Origin: Sphingobacteriales bacterium
Lineage (GTDB): Bacteria; Bacteroidota; Bacteroidia; Chitinophagales; JADIYW01
Direction of reading: 5' to 3'
Length of the DNA: 64,000 bases
NCBI GenBank assembly: GCA_016721245.1
Contig: JADKIQ010000007.1
Location: 62,001 to 126,000, forward strand
A program made the position numbers and the translations under genes. The notes under the pieces are model-generated. The model made no database searches. It saw only the letters and a program-made list of their open reading frames with translations, and was not told the DNA's origin. Positions 63,701 to 64,000 of the stretch are shown here, in pieces (position 1 is the stretch's first letter; each line of letters opens with the position of its first letter).

Positions 63701-64000
63701 GATCCTATGTTTAAGGTTATGGGAAATGAATTTACAATTACATTATCTACTTTATAAACCGCTGCGGTTATATATGGACTAGGCGTATAACTAAAGGAAT
63801 TACATACATCTGGTTGTGGGTTCAGAGTTAGCTGAACGGCATCTATTACTTCAAATCTCAGTGTTGTTGTATCTGGTATTGGGCAATCATTCCTGACAGT
63901 CAATTGTATCGTATAATTTCCTGCCAAAATAAATCGTATGTAAGGTATTCTAGCTGTATCATGATTGGGTACTGGTAGCCAGTTATATCCAGAGCTATTT
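60769..64000 (-). CDS. giant surface protein with repeats, PKD-like domains and gliding-motility C-terminal domain (N-terminus outside window)
   Basis: The frame is open to the right edge of the window, so only the last ~1076 residues are seen. There are three tandem ~149-residue repeats (about 63834-62500) with the shared pattern QPDxC...SxxYTPNPY, HxVSVxLTNACG, SPxNNxxVCxNS and a GNY/YxYGxxNCER box. Then follow PKD-like domains with FGDGSYSNEQNPIHVF, and finally the type-B gliding-motility-associated domain (YIPNVFTPNNDGKNDYF, DRWGEMVFDKN, TAVFVYSAEVEFINGEKEIFKGDVTLIR). The C-terminal domain is a type IX secretion signal, so the protein is exported to the cell surface, probably as an adhesin. 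It is 70 nt upstream of the SPFH operon. Confidence 0.93.
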   Translation of the reverse strand, partial: NSSGYNWLPVPNHDTARIPYIRFILAGNYTIQLTVRNDCPIPDTTTLRFEVIDAVQLTLNPQPDVCNSFSYTPSPYITAAVYKVDNVIVNSFPITLNIGSHTVSATLSNACGTQTKTDAFVVSGPQDVQIVSPANNQTVCQNSPYVYLKPNIEGGSFSGGTIVVRNDSSFFNPVNTGNFTVTYNYGTGNCQRSASITITVIADQLSLTAQPDVCLSINYTPNPYNPNASYKVDNTPVSSFPVVLNSGNHIVSVSLTNACGTKVLSDTFNVTVPQNVQILSPPDNEVLCKNTAPVFLKTNFNGGTFTGSNIIIRSDSTFFNPVNDGNYQIVYAYGIANCERKDTVNISVVSANLSLIPQPDACISVSYKPNPYFNSATYLIDNIATSIFPVNLGGGQHIVKANLVNACGNFNFADTFTVFLPVNVSIVSPLNNYTVCKGSTKIALTPSLAGGTFVGNNLSVVNNVTYFDPINAGPEDIIYKYGFDQCERFDTVRINVNGVSSVVQNISVCSHDNFITLNGNPSGGAWSSTDCPTCIVGNNFYISPLNGVNVKVPPPSADFNINPVKGCSPLAIQFSATDPFNPNNNYKWIISDSPVNDTVINQYAFPGPFNIFNNTDSTIQVKLRFEIDNECGLISKDTLLKVLPFPTALIGLDSIRTGCSPYQLILTNKSFGEVDSCFWNLGDGSFKADCERYFNHTYYAHGADTVYHITLNVKNQCGVSTTSDSIKVKDPRINAFYNLSKYIVCPFDTIRFQDASTPIPSTWIWKFGDGSYSNEQNPIHVFNSSNDTFNVTLSVSNGCGYDTINHTLVTLKAPIVDFSLPPYACQGQPIQNIINLSPTNYYKYIWNFNNQFYDSTHYNPTPTFNIGNTDIQIGLKVIDFPSLCSNTVTKNLNIRNKPVPDFRIDSITCYGREFEIPNFTTDANNYVWYFDNKLIYTNFTPTILFDTTGEHIIKLIADYNNTCIDSLQKIFRVMQCDVYIPNVFTPNNDGKNDYFTVYGGVNVKRINNLKIFDRWGEMVFDKNNFPPNLEIEGWDGSIKHKDNSTPFNTAVFVYSAEVEFINGEKEIFKGDVTLIR

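Noticed and set aside
21743..64000. Search for the second attachment site of the element
   Set aside because: No second copy of GTCCCGCATGG and no intact tRNA were seen by eye; the right end may be outside the window.
1..64000. CRISPR arrays or rRNA genes
   Set aside because: No regularly spaced direct repeats with unique spacers and no rRNA-like sequence were seen. The Cas4-like protein at 46.7 kb has no cas neighbours, so it is not called a CRISPR component.

Overview
The window looks like a low-GC member of the Bacteroidota. The signs are a giant surface protein ending in a gliding-motility/type IX secretion C-terminal domain, a GH3 plus class C beta-lactamase fusion, BatA-type VWA and DUF4199/DUF3857 membrane-envelope proteins, and promoters that fit the Bacteroidota pattern TTTG-N19/20-TAnnTTTG. 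Genus cannot be told from the sequence alone.

Region 1 (1-21.7 kb) is ordinary chromosome: a decayed DUF4126 gene, a radical SAM/SPASM protein, GH3-beta-lactamase, mutL, two rhomboid proteases, an EEP-family membrane protein, a GT2 glycosyltransferase, a DUF4199 / dihydroorotase-like / BatA-like cluster, lysS, two DUF3857 transglutaminase-like proteins and a HAD phosphatase.

Region 2 (21.7-28.3 kb) is the left end of an integrated element. The last ~16 nt of a tRNA gene plus its terminator remain on the chromosomal side (attachment-site scar). Then come a tyrosine integrase, a hipBA toxin-antitoxin pair, an excisionase-type HTH protein and a RepA-like ATPase with a coiled-coil partner. Two copies of a short palindromic element lie inside it. 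I did not find the other attachment site, so the element may extend past the window.

Region 3 (28.4-53.0 kb) is a dense defence island: an HNH nuclease with a HIT protein, a cysteine desulfurase fragment, RmuC with McrB/McrC, a WYL regulator with a divergent unknown gene, a UDG-like protein with a PD-(D/E)XK nuclease, two divergent AAA+ ATPases, a SLOG-domain protein, a deoxynucleotidase-like HAD protein, a second PD-(D/E)XK protein, a Cas4-like/DUF2779 protein broken by one stop codon, a GIY-YIG-like/DUF6884 pair, a GIY-YIG + helicase + S24-peptidase fusion coupled to MazG, and an EEP nuclease. Most gene sets here are compact and several have no name I can give.

Region 4 (53.4-60.7 kb) is a tight seven-gene operon on the minus strand: SPFH protein with four zinc ribbons, two small membrane proteins, a 745-residue membrane-anchored coiled-coil protein, two paralogous coiled-coil proteins and a bactofilin-like beta-helix protein. 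This is my best candidate for an undescribed system, probably a membrane-associated scaffold. The window ends in the giant surface protein (60.8 kb to the edge, incomplete at its N-terminus).

A caution on quality: at least four genes (GH3, integrase, mcrB, PD-(D/E)XK at 39.7 kb) are each restored by adding one A/T to a short A/T run. That pattern suggests missed homopolymer bases in the assembly rather than real pseudogenes.
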